Shown here: piece after piece, positions 1 to 13,353 of the stretch
Layout of the letters: each line of letters starts with the position of its first letter
Position numbering within the stretch: the stretch's first letter is position 1
Origin: Phoronis australis
Taxonomy: Eukaryota; Phoronida; Phoronidae
DNA: 64,000 nucleotides
Reading direction: 5' to 3'
NCBI GenBank assembly: GCA_002633005.1
Contig: NMRA01000457.1
Location: 100,145 to 164,144 of the forward strand
Notes under the pieces: model-generated
The model's input: the letters and a program-made list of their open reading frames with translations, nothing else
The model's database searches: none
Told to the model about the DNA's origin: nothing
Program-made: the position numbers and the translations under genes

Positions 1-273
1 CTCCATGTCCAGCATACTCACCAAGATTGGAGAGTATGCCAGAAGAATCTCAACAAAAACCCACCTGCTGTCGCAAGAAAAGCAAAGAACGGATCAGCTC
101 CTTTACCAGATGTTGCCAAAGTCTGTTGCAGAGGATTTGAAGACACACGGGAACGTCGCGGCTGAGTACTATAACGTATGCACCGTCTATTTCAGTGATA
201 TCGTAGGATTCACTTCGATTGTTTCCTCATTAGACCCCATGCAAGTTGTGGATATGCTGAATTCACTTTACAG
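1..273 (+). CDS. Receptor-type guanylate cyclase, exon with signalling helix and start of cyclase domain (5' partial)
   Basis: Class III nucleotide cyclase making cGMP from GTP, probably a single-pass membrane receptor at the plasma membrane. The reading frame is open from the window edge, so the ATG at 5 is internal and the exon starts outside the window. It encodes a coiled linker ending EKQRTDQLLYQMLPKSVA, the typical dimerisation helix/HNOBA end, then VYFSDIVGFTSI, which holds the first metal-binding aspartate, and MQVVDMLNSLY. The donor is CAG|GTATGT at 273/274, leaving two bases of a codon. Those two bases plus the first base of exon 5093-5187 make Ser, giving LYS-LFDQ as in natriuretic-peptide-receptor-type cyclases. 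Family assignment is firm. Which receptor type (peptide receptor, NIT-domain or orphan) cannot be told because the kinase-homology and extracellular parts are outside the window. Confidence 0.9.
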
Positions 274-1293
274 GTATGTTTTAAGAATTTTTTTGTTCCT
301 ATTACCAACCGTACATGAGACGTTGATATAGAAGTTAGTCATATGTGGGTGTTTTGTGTGTTACACGTATTTTCAAGTACGGTATAATCCACGAATTGAA
401 TGATGTGTACATGTACAATGAGTATTTTTAAGAATGCATGCTTCGTCTTTAAGGAAAATTATTTGTACGAGCCTCCCCGAGTCAGCATTATTTAAAAAAA
501 TTCTTTTGATATCCGCTTTTGCGAATCACACCCCTTCAGATTCCTTTTACTTCAAATGGACAAACCGTTATTTTATGCACGTGTATTAAACTTGGTAAAT
601 TTGCTTTTCAAGCAATTGCACTTTTTTACTAAATATGAAATTATGTCAGTAGTGACTGTGATTGAAAGCTCAACCTACGCGGACTTCTAACTTATTCTCC
701 TTATTTATGGAAGTTTAGGAGTCGAAAGAGAAGAAAATGTCGTTTCTTATACTAAAAGTAATTAATAAACAAAAAGTGACCTTCCCGACTCATTAAATGG
801 TTGATTTTTAGGTCAATTTTGGAAACAAAATAATTGTAATTTGAAAAGTATTTTAAATCGGATTAGTATTGAAGGTTTACAGTAAAGGGAGCAGCTATAC
901 AATAATCTAAGGTGGAAGAGGGTGCGTAGAGGTCAAAATTTGTCAAAGCCGATAATTTGCCCTTTGAAATATTCAAATACAAAGATGGTGTTAAGATAGT
1001 GATCCAATTATTTCAAAATAATGTTTTCACAGATGTGTGAGTCAAAGCATTTGAGGAGTACCAGTTAACCGAGGTATAAGTCTGTTGTCACATGTTAATC
1101 ATATCTACATGTATATTGAAGAAGAAAATGGTTGCCAAAAAAATTGGGCAATTACACCACCCTGAAGGCCGAAGGCACACAAGGGCGATAGTACACCCCC
1201 ATAAAAAGTTACTCATCTCACAATAAAATCGAATGAAACATGCATGTAAACACAATACCATGATTCTGGAGACAATTTAGTAAACAATGTAAA

Positions 1294-1480
1294 CTTATAC
1301 CACAATATCAGCCTCGAATGGCCAATACAACCATTTAGTTATTAAACGACGTTAGATAACATTTTGGCGAGAGACCGAGGCCTGCTTTGAAACCGGATCG
1401 CAAGAGTTTCGGGTCGTCGACTTTAGCACTGCACCACTCAGCGGCTCAGCACGCGCAATAATCTCATGTTCAACAAACCC
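1294..1480 (-). repeat. tRNA-derived SINE-like repeat, copy 1
   Basis: This stretch matches 50789-51020 over most of its length, starting in both places with CTTATACCACA and sharing the block around CACCACTCAGC. Read on the minus strand it begins GCTGAGTGGTGCAGTG, like a pol III A box. About 45 bases later comes a degenerate B-box-like sequence; copy 2 has the better form, GCGTTCGAAACC. Two dispersed copies with a tRNA-like head suggest a SINE. No tail or target duplication was identified. Confidence 0.5.
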
Positions 1481-4400
1481 CCTTGCACTCGCTGGTTCCC
1501 TGCGTGCCACTAGGTGGTCAGTTAGGTATTGCATGTAGGCCAAGTGAATGTGGTTTGTTTGCATGTGTGAACATGCTGAGAATGAAAAAGGCCACTTGCT
1601 GGTCTGTAGCTGCACTCTTCTTCAAGATGGTGCCCCCGCCCCCCTGTTGCAATTGTGCATTGCTGTGTAGCAACAGAGAAATTGACCGCGATTTCAGGTA
1701 GCCCTCAAACAGCCAAATTTGCAAAAAAATAGTTGATTGACCGTACTTTTGGACCACAATTTTGGAATTGGTAGGCAATTTGCTTTCGGAATGTAATGTT
1801 GGCTTTAGTCGAGCATCGGCAGGGAAGTGGTGGTTTTGGGGTGAAAAGTGCCGATTTTGCATTTTTTGCCCTTATTTTTCTTAGTCTAGCTTGGATTTCA
1901 CTGGGAGTGAAAGGGTAAAAATACAAGAGAGAATAAAGCTTCTGTGCTCATCAGTGTGGGTCTTGTGACGTGAAATGACCCAAAACTTTTCTTTATTTGC
2001 ATGCAGTTTTTGACAGAGTGAAGAAAGGGTGAAGAGTCCAGAGACGTGTGTTCTGATAGGCAAACCACTGTGAGAACTGTTCTGTGCCTCCTAACCACTG
2101 CGCCGAATGGCACGATGGCGGAGTGACCTCCCCTATTGTACTACAATCCTTGATTAGAGCGCGTTTTGCTTTAAAATCTATTAATAAAAACCGGAGGAAT
2201 CAACCGTAAAATCTCTATACAACATAGATCAACATGCACATGCTTCTTAATTGGACATACATGAATTGCCTTTTATGATTTGGGGATGTTACCAGTAGTG
2301 TGATTTACATGTAATTAGAATTAGCGACGTGAGTAAAATTGAACCGCAATTACACCAACTGCTTGCCATCAGAAAAAGGCGTAAAACAAGGGAAGTTCCT
2401 TCTCCTACGCGTTTATCTTTATTAATAACGATCTAATAATTGAAATAAAAAGTAGCAACATGGGTTTGTGGGTTGGAGATTTTGATTTCTCATCCTTGCG
2501 TACTGTACCCATTAATTACACACGCCAGAAACGGATTGTTTGCTTATGAAGGAATAGTTCACGAAAGAATGTTACTCTGCCGTCAAGTTACACAGCAAAC
2601 GCATAGCTATTTTAAACATCTACAAGCACCCCGCAAATCCAGACAGACACATGCAATTTTATGGTTTATGAGTGTCGTTCTTAAACCGAATAAAGATAAT
2701 AAAGATGTTATTCCTACCGGCGATCTCGACCTGTTTAAATTAACTACAACCAAAAATTTCAATATTTCTTTAACGTGATTTCTAGCATTAAACTTCAAGG
2801 CAAAATCGCGTATATCATGACTTTCGATGGCATGCGAGTAGCTTTTTTTTTGGGGGGGGGGGACGGNCTATAGCTTCCACTGATTTCAGTGCTGTGCCCA
2901 TCATGGTATCACAAAACGTTCATGATCTACAGGTAAGACCAACATATCTCGTAAAGGCATATTTTTAATCTAGCCTACGTTTATTTTAGTAAATGCCAAT
3001 GATTATTACAAACCACAAATCCCAAATAGAATCGAAACATACGAATAAGGCGTTTTTGGCAGAAGTTAAACACATGAATCTCAATTATATCTTTAGTCAA
3101 ATTGAACGATCAGAATCATCATTGGTTTGCACCCAAAACATTTTCTTACAAAAGCACAAGGTTCAACAAGCAGAAAGTTAACTAAAAAATACAGAAGCTG
3201 CAAAAAACATAACTTTCATCCACAACTCACCGCCTACTCGACGAACGAATGAGGGACCTACGTGTAAATGTACATGTAAGTACCTGAAGTAAAACGTATT
3301 TATTCTAACAGCAAAGAAAATTTATTTTCATAACAATCTCAACAAAAAGTCTCGACCTTTATTTCAAGTCGTACTAAAAATTGGAAAATGTCAGAAAATT
3401 TCTATTTTCCACGGTCCAACTACAGAAGTTGCTTGTAGGGTGCGCTGTGCCATCAGACTAGCGCCCGGAATCTAACCTTTTAACTCGAAATCTAACACGT
3501 GGCTGTCACTAATTAACGATGCTCCGTCATTTGAATGGCTAAACTAATTTATGTGGTTTTTTAGCACTGCTCAGTGGATATTTTATAGGGGATTATGCGT
3601 TGCTTGACCAGTAGTGACGTATGAAACCTTCATTTTCTTGCCTTTGCGCAGGTTTTCAACAAAGTCATGATACCTGTATGAAAACCTCTTTCAAACACAA
3701 CTCTGTGTTACGGTTTTACGTGGGTATATTCTAGAGATCTACAATAGATCTATTCACTATGCTGTTTAACTGTCAACTGAAAACGTGTTTGTCAGAACTA
3801 GAAATCATATGCTCATGAGTCATAATCAGATTTCACAGAATTGTTTTGCACATCTTACGCAATCTATGATTCTAGCTACTAGTGCCATGTAAGGTTATGT
3901 TTTGGACTCTGCAAGTTTAATGAAAACCACGAACATAACAATACCTTAGCCGAAACTGATGTGTGCTGGTTAGGGCTCGACTGCTAGATCCATCTTTTGT
4001 GTTCGTCTTGGTTTGATTTTCATTCTTGAAAACCTGAGCAACTAAAAAGTACCACACTGCCGACTCGATGTCAAAAACGCACACTAGAGCCAAGTATGAT
4101 TTTTACTTTTCCCTATGGGAGCGTTCACACATTACGTCATCCGACATTAGTCATTTTACCCACCTCTTCCTCCCTCTGTCATCACCCGTTATCGTGATAA
4201 ACCCCACCCCCGTTCAGCCTCAAATTACGTCATCACAGTCCACCCCCCGTTCTTTGAAGAACCGACCTTCATTATCTTTCTCATAACAAACTAACGTCAA
4301 TTACAAGCTAAAGTTGCATTTGCCGCTGTATTATTCAGCAATAGAATAAATTTCTGCAGAAACTATGATAAGTGATTCGTGGACCTTTGTTAAAGTAACG

Positions 4401-4683
4401 ATGGCTTTTCCTCCTGCGACTGATGATATGTCAGGTGCGCTACACAAAAATAATTTATCTGAACTCTGGAAATGTGTTTAAAATGTTTTGGCGCAACAAT
4501 GGGCGATGAACTCGAACATGACGAATATTATTGGACCACGGAAAGCAAATTTCAACAATGCTGACGACTTTACGTTGAAATTATTCATTGTCGTTGATTG
4601 TGATATGCAATTGTACACAAATTATTTATTGTACGTTTTACGTGAAATAATGAAAACATGTATTTTACTTACCTTCAGTTTAC

Positions 4684-4746
4684 CTACGTGAGAGGAGTGG
4701 GTATAGGGTGGGTTATCTACGTTAGAGGAGTAGGTATAAGGTGGGG
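4684..4746 (+). repeat. Two-copy 33-bp tandem repeat
   Basis: The unit CTACGTGAGAGGAGTGGGTA is followed 33 bases later by CTACGTTAGAGGAGTAGGTA, and both continue TARGGTGGG. It lies inside the first guanylate cyclase intron, about 350 bases before exon 5093-5187. No function is suggested. Confidence 0.8.
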
Positions 4747-5092
4747 AAATGTTTTAATAAGGGCGGCCTGTTTATATCAAGTTACAACAGTATGGACTTC
4801 TGTTACTCTGTGGCCAGCCTTCACTGAATCACTAATTAGGAAAGCGAATCTTTAGGTGAGACTGAAACTCGCGAATCCAGTTCACCAGCCAAACATGTAC
4901 ATGTAACTGTCGCATCTAGCGTTGAGGCAGGAGATACATGTACTCTTGAGCTCTGGTCGTGCCATGATAGTCTGACTCAGGTTTTATTTTTGCTTGACGT
5001 TAATAACTCGAGTCCTTTCTTGAGTGTTATGATAACCTCGAGCATAGCAACAACCGACGTGGCTTGTGATGTCATCGTTTTCCTTTTTGCAG

Positions 5093-5187
5093 TCTGTTTG
5101 ACCAAACTATTGACCTGTATGACGTTTATAAAGTGGAAACCATCGGTGACGCCTACATGGTGGTGTCTGGACTTCCCACTCGTAACG
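5093..5187 (+). CDS. Receptor-type guanylate cyclase, catalytic exon with the second metal aspartate
   Basis: A 95-bp internal exon after the acceptor TTTTTGCAG and before the donor AACG|GTAACA. It encodes [18 protein letters not shown], then [13 protein letters not shown] and the first base of a Gly codon. The [16 protein letters not shown] stretch is nearly invariant in membrane guanylate cyclases. It holds the second metal-binding aspartate (GDAY) and the Glu and Lys region that sets guanine specificity. The incoming phase fits the previous exon exactly. It ends in phase 1 after RN, matching the conserved intron position of vertebrate receptor cyclases. Confidence 0.93.
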
Positions 5188-5520
5188 GTAACATCTTCAT
5201 CGTTTACAAATTTGTGTTCAAGCTTAGCTGCGTCTGCATGTACTGTGATAGTCGACAATTCTAAGTTTCGACGCTTCCATTTCGTTATTTCTAGAAACTG
5301 TTTCTCAAGATAGCACACGACTGTAATTTGTGAGGTAGAAACCACATAACTTAGCAATCCGGTTACGCGGGGCTTTAGAATTACTATCTTTGTTATACTG
5401 GGACTTTTGAGGGCAGTCAAAAATCAATTCAGGAAGTTTTATTTGAGTTAGCGTGATTTTTTTCTGACATAATCATCTGCTTAAAGGCCATTACCCTTTC
5501 GCTTTACGCAATTATTACAA

Positions 5521-5548
5521 CTTATTTATTTATTTATTATTTATTTAT
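5521..5548 (+). repeat. TTTA-type microsatellite
   Basis: Imperfect run of TTTA units in the cyclase intron, 330 bases after exon 5093-5187. Simple repeat only. Confidence 0.8.
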
Positions 5549-6447
5549 GAGGTAATATTTACAATGAGGGTAACCCCATCAGTTCACAATGCTTTCCATG
5601 GGGGCCCTCAATGACGACACGAATATCAATGGCTGTTTAAAGCACAATATGTAACACTTACTTTAAGATGTTTGAAAATTTCCATTTCAATATGAGTAAC
5701 CCGCACCCGTTCTACAAAGATACCTACGGTAATGGTTGGGCATAACGTGAGTGAAACAACTTGGTGTTTATGTTATTGGAGAAGAACATCGTTTTCAATT
5801 GTCTGTTGATGTGTAAAAATGATAGTTACATGAACATTACATGCGGTTTCGCAATACTGGACTTAGATATGCGTATACAACATCTCATTCGTTGAATGAA
5901 GTTTAAAAATGCTATGTCTCATTAAAACCGTGAGTGTTGAAATTTGAATCAAGCGCCACCTAGTCAGTTGCTGGAGAACTGCGTGTACAAGTATAACCAG
6001 GAAAAGAAACAATTTATAAATAAACTGTGGTTTTAAAGAAAACGCTACAACCGATACACTTGAAAACAAGTGTTAACATATAAAAAACTAATTACTCCAA
6101 ACAGTACGCAATTGTTGTTTGATCGTGAAATAAACAAATAATAAAAATTGTGTCTTGTTTCATAAAGTAACGATGAAATATTACCAAACTCGTTTACATA
6201 AAAATTGTCTCGCAAAAGGAGACTTTCGCGAGATTGTAATGGTAACTGGTTCTCGGATGGTTTCCGGCACACTGAAAGACCTGGGGTTGTTTGTAAACTA
6301 GTACTTCATTTGCATATTCATAATTTAATGAGACATAGCAAGGTACTGTCCAGTATGAGAATGTTGTAAGTTCTCGGCCACAAAGTTTCGATGGTAATTC
6401 TAAAGGCTAAAACTCGTAAACATGTTGATTAGCTCACGTAGTGTCCT

Positions 6448-7075
6448 TCACATGTTGTCAAGTGTGGCAGGGGGCTTTACAGTTCGTCCCGGTCTGGTGT
6501 GATTGAGACCATCGTCTGTGGTGGTTGACGTTCCCTCCGGCACATCCAGTCGTATGGCTGTTCCAGGCATATCCAGTTGTATGACTTCTTCTGCAGATGG
6601 GGTGTAGTCATCGGGAGACCTTGGCTTTTCTGTCGCAGAACGAATGTGTCGACGGTTTCGCCGCACTTCAACACCAATAGATTTGCGAACAATGTACGAG
6701 CGAGGTGCTTGTTCACACTTCTTTACAACTAAAGCAGGTTCTCATTTCTTAGAGATAGGGCTTTGTACTCTGACGTGTTGGTTGGCAATATATTCTGTGA
6801 GTGGTCTTGCATGCTGGCTGTAATATTCATCTTCGTTTGTGAACTTTGCAGGACATTGCAGCGCCTTTTCTTTGTTGTTGGTGACAGGTAGATTTGAAAG
6901 AACCGTCCCGTTAAGCATCTATTGGGTTGGAGAAGGTAAACCAGGCTCAATGGGCGTAGTGCGCAGACACAGTGGACCATCTCCGGATTCTAACGATTTT
7001 TGGAAACCTCTCTTCACTGCACCGACGAATATCTTTCCGAGTGTCCATTCCATTAGCTTCAAGATAGTAGGGGCT
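6448..7075 (-). pseudogene. Gypsy-type LTR retrotransposon pol fragment (integrase C-terminal region)
   Basis: Read on the minus strand, pieces in different frames give, in order, KSLESGDGP, LRTTPIEPGLPSP, LPVTNNKEKA, EYIANQHVRVQ, PRSYIVR and VEVRRNRRHIRSA, then a Pro/Ser-rich tail ending RPGRTVKPPATL. This order is the C-terminal third of Ty3/gypsy polyproteins: the end of the integrase core, the chromodomain-like linker and the PRSYxV/RRNRxHL motif. The pieces are broken by stops (for example at the Trp position after SPISKK) and by frame changes, and a few residues before LRTTP are deleted, so this is a dead fragment. No LTRs, reverse transcriptase or protease were seen nearby. It lies antisense in the guanylate cyclase intron. 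Family level is confident; clade is not. Confidence 0.72.
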
Positions 7076-10000
7076 GCTAGTCATGTGTTTGAAATCTTCA
7101 AAATTTTTGAAATCTTAGTGATATTGATTAATGTGGAATCACCAGGTTTTTTGGGTACCTAAGCCATGCAAATTTGGAGGGTTTTGTGGTCTCAATGAAC
7201 ATTTAACCAGTCTTACGCGCTCCCTTTCAGCTCAATACAATTTTAAACAAAAGCATCATCCACCCCATCCGTCTTCTAGATCCCCACCACTATGGTCCAA
7301 CGCTTACAAGGCGGGGCCCCTGTGGCAGTGAGACTGGACCATGTGCGAGAACTACACTATGTGTTGACCACAGGCGCTCGAATTTACAGATGACTCATAA
7401 CCATATATAAGAAACATAAAGGTTGGACACTAAAACTTTGCCGAGCCGAGGCTTCCAACATCAACTGACCCAAATCTAACTACAATCTCCTCGCATGACT
7501 CTCAGCCTGGTATTGCGTAAACCTCCAAAGCCTTGATTTTCCTTGTTCCCATTAAATTGTAATTGTGAGTGGTGAATTGGCGACGGAATTTTCAAAACAA
7601 ACTCAAAACTCTGATTTCAAGGACCTTAAACAGGTAACACGGAGGATTCCAGTTATGCTTTAACTTGTACGCATGCCGAAGATAAAATTTTCAGTTTGAG
7701 TAAGCAACCCCTATTTCAAAGTCAATGACTGGGGTTACTAAAAATAACTTTCGACTACTGTGTAATTTGTTTCTTCTTTTAGCGCATTTTATCACTTAAC
7801 CTAGACTTTAATTGCAAGAACAAGCGTATCTTGTGTTTGATCTTGACATTATGTGCTACTCTTTGTTGAAGCAAAACGAAGACTAACTTTTTTGGCGGAG
7901 ATTTCCGATGTTTGACCGCACGTTCAGTGGCGGTAAATATCGGCATCTGCCGGATTTCGCAGTAGGCCAGCGTTAAAAGCCAGCAACTCGTTGCTCTTAT
8001 AAACAACGTTGTTTTGCACAATCGGAGTTTAAATACATTCAAACTGATACTAAATTATGTGGAGGGCACTCAAATAACATTCGTGGGGGCGCGAAAACAA
8101 AGCTCCGGAATTGCTTCGTGAGCGTCCGCCAACAACCCTGAATGTCGTCTGTCATGAACGTCTTACGTCACAAAATAAGGTCCTTTTTTGACATTTTTTA
8201 TCGTCAAATCACCACTCGAATGCAATGTGAATTGATCAAATGAAAGAAGGTATTCAAGGATTTGTTTGGTGCTGATTTCGTGGAGCTCTACGCACATTTG
8301 AGTAGAAAATTCTGAGCAAGCCGATTTTTAGTGTCCAAACTTTATGTTTTCTTACTCTTAGTAGTGAGTGACGTCAGTGATGATCGAGGAGCTGATAAAC
8401 TCAAGCGCCTGTTGTGTTGACCTGCAGTATTGTGCGGAACGCTGCTTCCCAATTCCTTCACCATATTTAAAGTGATTTCGAAAAAAACTGGGATATGAAA
8501 TAAATAGATGAAAACCATTGTCATTAATCCGTACACGTATGAAGCACGTGAAGTGCAAATTACGAATTCAAAAACTTCTGGATGCGTACTGTTATATGCG
8601 CATCTAGTAGGATTTGGGAAGGCTTCCTGTATTCAACAAAATTAACGAAACATGAAAAGCATTGTTAAACCGTATTTTTGCTATAATAGCACATTAACTA
8701 TGGCAAAAGGACGCAAGCTATGAGAACACTGTACGACTAGGGTCACGTAATATTTCTCCCAGACCCGTGTGCCATCCCTGACCACATAAAACGGCAATTC
8801 AAATTTTCCATATGTGGCTTTTCGAAGTGATTTTTCGAAACGATAAATTTTGTTTAACAAGGATACCTGTGGACCACCACATTCGCTTCACTAACGGCAT
8901 CACTTACGCCCCGGCAATCATATTATGTCAGAGCACCACAGTTTCCACCTCCACCCTCCACCATCACCACCGCTCCTCACTATCGCAGTAGGTCGGGCAT
9001 AGCAGACGACACAAAATAAGTGATGCATTGATGTTACGTGAGGAAGCTCGATATTTAATTAGCGTTCCTGAGAGCGGTTTGACTGTTGATTGGCGAAATA
9101 CAATTGAAGAAGCGCGCTTAGTGAAAAGGCTTTAATTGAATTGAAAACTGATGACATTAAATTATCTTCACGTGATTGAATCTGATAGATGCATAAGCAA
9201 TATTGACCTTCATTCCCATTAAAATCTGGCTATAACGCTGTAGACTGGTGTTGATCCATACCATTTTAATACCTCAGTTTATGTTCTCACGCAATACTTT
9301 AAAGCATCCCTATAATGGATTTTTGCAATTTCTGAGGTTATAGACCGTGTATACTATTTCGTAATACAAAATTTATTAAACAAGCAATTGTTTTGGGGAA
9401 TGATTGAGGAATTATGAATTTTAAGAAAAATAAATGTTTTTTTGATTTCTCGCCTCGTGATGTCTTCAGTGAAAGATGTTTATCACTTAACGGCATACAT
9501 GCAATGACGGATAGTAGTAATTTTGTAAGTTACGCCAAAAGAGATTGGCGAGTCTTATGAAGACAGGTATGAAGATGGGAGTGAAGTTGACATTCAGACC
9601 GTAAGTGAAACTGGTAATGACCTCGCCATATCGGCAGACTTCGCGTGTTAGAGGCCATACTAACTCGACCCTCCCGCAACGGCGTCTTCGGCGAGTAAAG
9701 CCAAGCCGGAGCCTTCTCAGTCTGCGGAAAGTCCTGATTTCACAGTAGTAATTAAAGCCTTTGATTGACCACGGTTTAACTTTCTAACCACTATAATCGA
9801 AATTTTTACCCTATTAGTTAAAGCCCAGTCGCGAAAAGCGGACACTGATATCATTTCTTCGAATGCCCAGTGCGTTTGTCAGGAACAACCGTATCTAATT
9901 AAAGTGATGCTAACTGAATGTTTTTTCTTGTAAGTGATACCCGTTTCTGTCTTGTCTCCTGCAATACTATAAAACCATTGTACCGTTCTGATTCGTCGAT

Positions 10001-10932
10001 TTATTCGGTCCAATGTCCGACTCCAGCCTCTTTGCCGGCTGCGTTCGTGACCTCAATCTACATGTGTTTGCGTGGCGTCTACATCCCATTTTCTACTATT
10101 GGGCATTGGCGTATATGCGGATAGCATGTATTCCTACAAAATCTTGAAGAAAATAAAAACTAATGGAAACTTACCGCAATCACATTCATTATCTCAGTCA
10201 CAATTTGATGCTGAGGTTCATGCTCCATATGTTCTTAGCGATGGTACAACACAATACGCCTTTTCTCCATCAAATGCACTTACAGGTTGCAGAAACCTTC
10301 ATCAAATATCAGTTTAGTTTCTGCGACATATCCAGAAAGAAATCTTCAAATGGAATCCACTGTGTAATGCATACCCGTGTCTGACGCACGAACCTGCGCC
10401 ATTTCTGTGTGATCTTTTGGAAACGCAGAAACTTGAAATATTGTATGTCCAGTTGCTGNTTGTGACAGATGGGTCATTACATCCGTGTAGCGTAACGTGG
10501 GACTTTGGGCTCTAGCGGTTTAAATGAGTACAGCGTTCGATCCATGTTTAGTTGTTAGTTCAATGTGCCCTGTACGTACATGTAAGCAATGACTCGGCGT
10601 ACGCCCGCAGCACTGCTGACGTAATGGGCTGTGGGTTCATGAATAAAAAAATGTCGGTATTGTGAACAGACTACGCGATCCATTTCGTTGTGAATATCAC
10701 ATGCTCTAACTTTTGCTTCATAGAGAATTACTACTACCAAACGAAAAATGTTGACAAGCGTAAATATAGACAGAAAGGCATTCCTTCAGTTTTTGTCCTT
10801 CCGCTCCCTGTCTGTACTTTACGGGATTGCTCAATTGTCCAGTAAGGTCTCAAAGTAAATCAAAGCATTGTTGCAAGCTAACTTGACGTTAGTACACCAT
10901 TTAGCAGGCCTACATGTGTACAAAACCAATAA

Positions 10933-11067
<135 letters not shown>

Positions 11068-11455
11068 TAGACATAGGAATTCGGAACCATATGGCGATTT
11101 TTACTAAAGTTCCAGTTATAGCTGTGCTATTTCAGTACATTTACTACGTAAGCAGTATGAGACTAATATCCAGACCCGCACGCAAAGTAATTTAATTATT
11201 AATCCCCTAAATTGGTCGGTCGAATGCGCTGTCAATGACTGTGAGCCCTGCCAGTGCGACGTCTTGGTGATTTTCTATTTCAGCAATAGAACATTTATGC
11301 CCATTGTAGAACACTTCGCGTGTTTTATTTTGCATATGAAGGATCACCTTCAGCAAAAACTGCGATATCCAAGACACAACATAGTTCGTACGGGGCATTC
11401 TATTTCGTAATTCACGATATGAAATATTTCAATTATTTTGAAAATGAACGGCCAT

Positions 11456-11811
11456 TGGTCCAAGTTTACATAATACAACACATTTCAGGGGCGGATAAAG
11501 GATATTTTAGTTAGGGGGGATCAGTCCAAGTTTACATAATACAACACATTTCAGGGGCGGATAAAGGATATTTTAGTTAGGGGGATTGATCCAAATTAAC
11601 ATAATACATCACATTTCAGGGGCGGATAAAGGATATTTTAGTTAGGGGGGATTGGTCCAAGTTAACATGATACAACACATTTCAGAGGCGGATAAAGGAT
11701 GAGGGGGGATCGGTCCAAGTTTACAAAAAACACCACATTTCAGAGGCGGACAAAGGATATTTTAGTTGGGGCGGGGCATCGGTCCAAGTTTACATAATAC
11801 AACACATTTTA
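11456..11811 (+). repeat. 66-bp tandem array, about 5.5 copies
   Basis: The word CAAGTTTACATAATACAACA recurs, sometimes with small changes, starting near 11461, 11527, 11592, 11658, 11716 and 11786. That gives a period near 66 bp, with one shortened unit of 58 and one longer interval of 70. Each unit also holds TTTCAGGGGCGGATAAAGGA followed by a run of G. CAGGGGCGGAT resembles the ends of the inverted-end elements at 36332 and 61716, so the array may be an amplified transposon terminus. It abuts the dispersed repeat at 11813. Confidence 0.9.
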
Positions 11812-11812
11812 T

Positions 11813-12428
11813 TCATTGTCAATGATGCACATCGGTCATTTTTCCGTAGCAAAATCCTTTTAATGGAGAACCACACCAAAAACAACGTCTTTTCTATCGA
11901 TTTAGATCAATAGATCCACTCGATAACACCAAGATCAGTTCTTTTACCCGACTCCAGTCTGCAGACGGAGGTGCTGAAATTAACCAATGACGTCGTAGGT
12001 TCTAACACAGTCTGTTCAGCAATTCACAACACGCATACTGGTGTCAGCTTATAGCTTGACTTCATCGCTTTACAGCAGTAAATCATCGAAATTCGATGCA
12101 GAACCCTGACAAATACAATAAGTTTTTTAACAAACGAGTTGTTTTATTCCTGTGTTACGGATTTGTAGGAAATTTTAACGAACCGTAGCCTACAAAGTTT
12201 GGTAGACCAACTTACCGAAGTCGGTTGCGGTAATTAAGTGTGGATCCGTTCGATGATAAATTAGAATCATTCTCCCGTAAAATACAGACAAGAGGGCATA
12301 GCTGTGCGTTGTGATTTTAGACTTGCGAATTTTTCAGTTCTTACGATACAAAGCACTCGGTATAACCCAGTGACTCGGAACCTGATCGCGGACTGGACTC
12401 GAGACAACACGAACATAAACCAGCTGAG
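11813..12428 (+). repeat. Dispersed ~0.6-kb repeat, copy A
   Basis: Matches 28252-28815 in reverse orientation along nearly its whole length. Shared blocks in order are GGAGAA near 11868, TCGATTTAGATC then ACTCGATAACA near 11898-11928, GCAGACGGAGGTG near 11962, CCGTAGCCTACAAAG near 12184, and ACGAACATAAACCAGCT near 12410. No coding frame, inverted ends or tRNA-like promoter was seen, so the class is unknown. Confidence 0.75.
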
Positions 12429-13204
12429 TTAGTCGGCTGCCATGTACTTCAGTTATGTATAAATATTGGTTAGGATGAGAATAATTCATTTTGAAACAGA
12501 ACAATGCTGGTCACAGACACGTAGATATGTCACGGCCTCATACTTGATATTAACGTCGTACTTTTCTTTCTTACTACCGCGAGCCACTTCCGAAGCATTT
12601 CGGGTTCTCGAGGAAATCGAAAAAACGGTATACCGGCTTACCTCGCACATTCACGGTTCACAAAATCGGGAACAATACGCCACACCATATCGGAACACAC
12701 TCAGCTCTAGAACCACTGACGTCTCTGCGACACCTCTCGGCGAGGAGAGATCGACCGGACACGAGGTGATGTGGAGAAAATGTACCATCAACACGGTAAA
12801 AAACGAAATAAAACTTGTGGCATTCTCTTATTAGGCAAATTTGACTAGTTTTGCAAGTCTGAATTACTGCTAGTAGGCAGAAGTTCAAATTGATTTAGTT
12901 CAACCCTATTTCATTCGGGTGCAAAATGCTTAGTCTAAGGGAAGAGTAGAAAGGACGGGTACCAATAACATGGTATTTGAGACATCTTTGGTCAATGTAA
13001 AAAAGATATAATTGTTGACAACTGGTTGCATTTACCTAGACTAGTTACCAGGATGGTGTTTTTTCTGTCTCTTTTTTAGTCAATATTATAGGTACGGTAC
13101 AGATCACACAATTACACAATACAATAACTTTTTGTTTAGTCAAGGATCATTTAAGGTCATCCTACAGTGCTATGTACAAAGCTAATTTAACATTAAAAAA
13201 TAAT

Positions 13205-13353
13205 AGTCCAGTCATTCTACGGATAACCCGGAAATAATTGCAACAGAAGGTTTTATTTCATAAATCGTATCTTCTCATACCCCTTAGTGTGAGAAAAAAG
13301 TCTACCGTAGTCGGGGTGGCGGAAGTTGGTTTTTCAAGATGGCGGACAAAATG
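13205..13353 (+). repeat. Left inverted end of the 5.9-kb element
   Basis: Pairs with 18990-19142 read in reverse. Both read from the outside in as AGTCCAGTCATTCTA, then a more diverged stretch, then GTCTACCG, TGGCGGAAGTTGG, TTTTCAAGATGGCGG and AAATGGCC. Related CCATTTT/GCCGCC motifs continue inside at about 13488, 13633 and 13751, so the end region probably spans about 0.6 kb in a more diverged form. Confidence 0.8.

Larger units (their letters stand above)
274..5092 (+). other. Intron of the guanylate cyclase gene
   Basis: A 4.8-kb intron with a GTATGT donor and a TTTTTGCAG acceptor. It is AT-rich, and its reading frames show no recognisable protein. It contains a SINE-like repeat near 1.3-1.5 kb, a G-run ending in an undetermined base near 2850-2867, and a two-copy 33-bp tandem repeat near 4.7 kb. 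I see nothing else I can name. Confidence 0.8.

Noticed and set aside
4977-5420. 147-residue minus-strand open frame
   Set aside because: It is the shadow of the guanylate cyclase exon at 5093-5187 on the other strand.
12584-12660. Possible last exon of the guanylate cyclase (TSEAFRVLEEIEKTVYRL after a phase-compatible AG)
   Set aside because: It resembles the helix after the RIHxS strand, but the RIHxS strand itself and the closing VKGKG motif are absent and the acceptor is weak. The 122-residue frame around it (12466-12834) has no other support.
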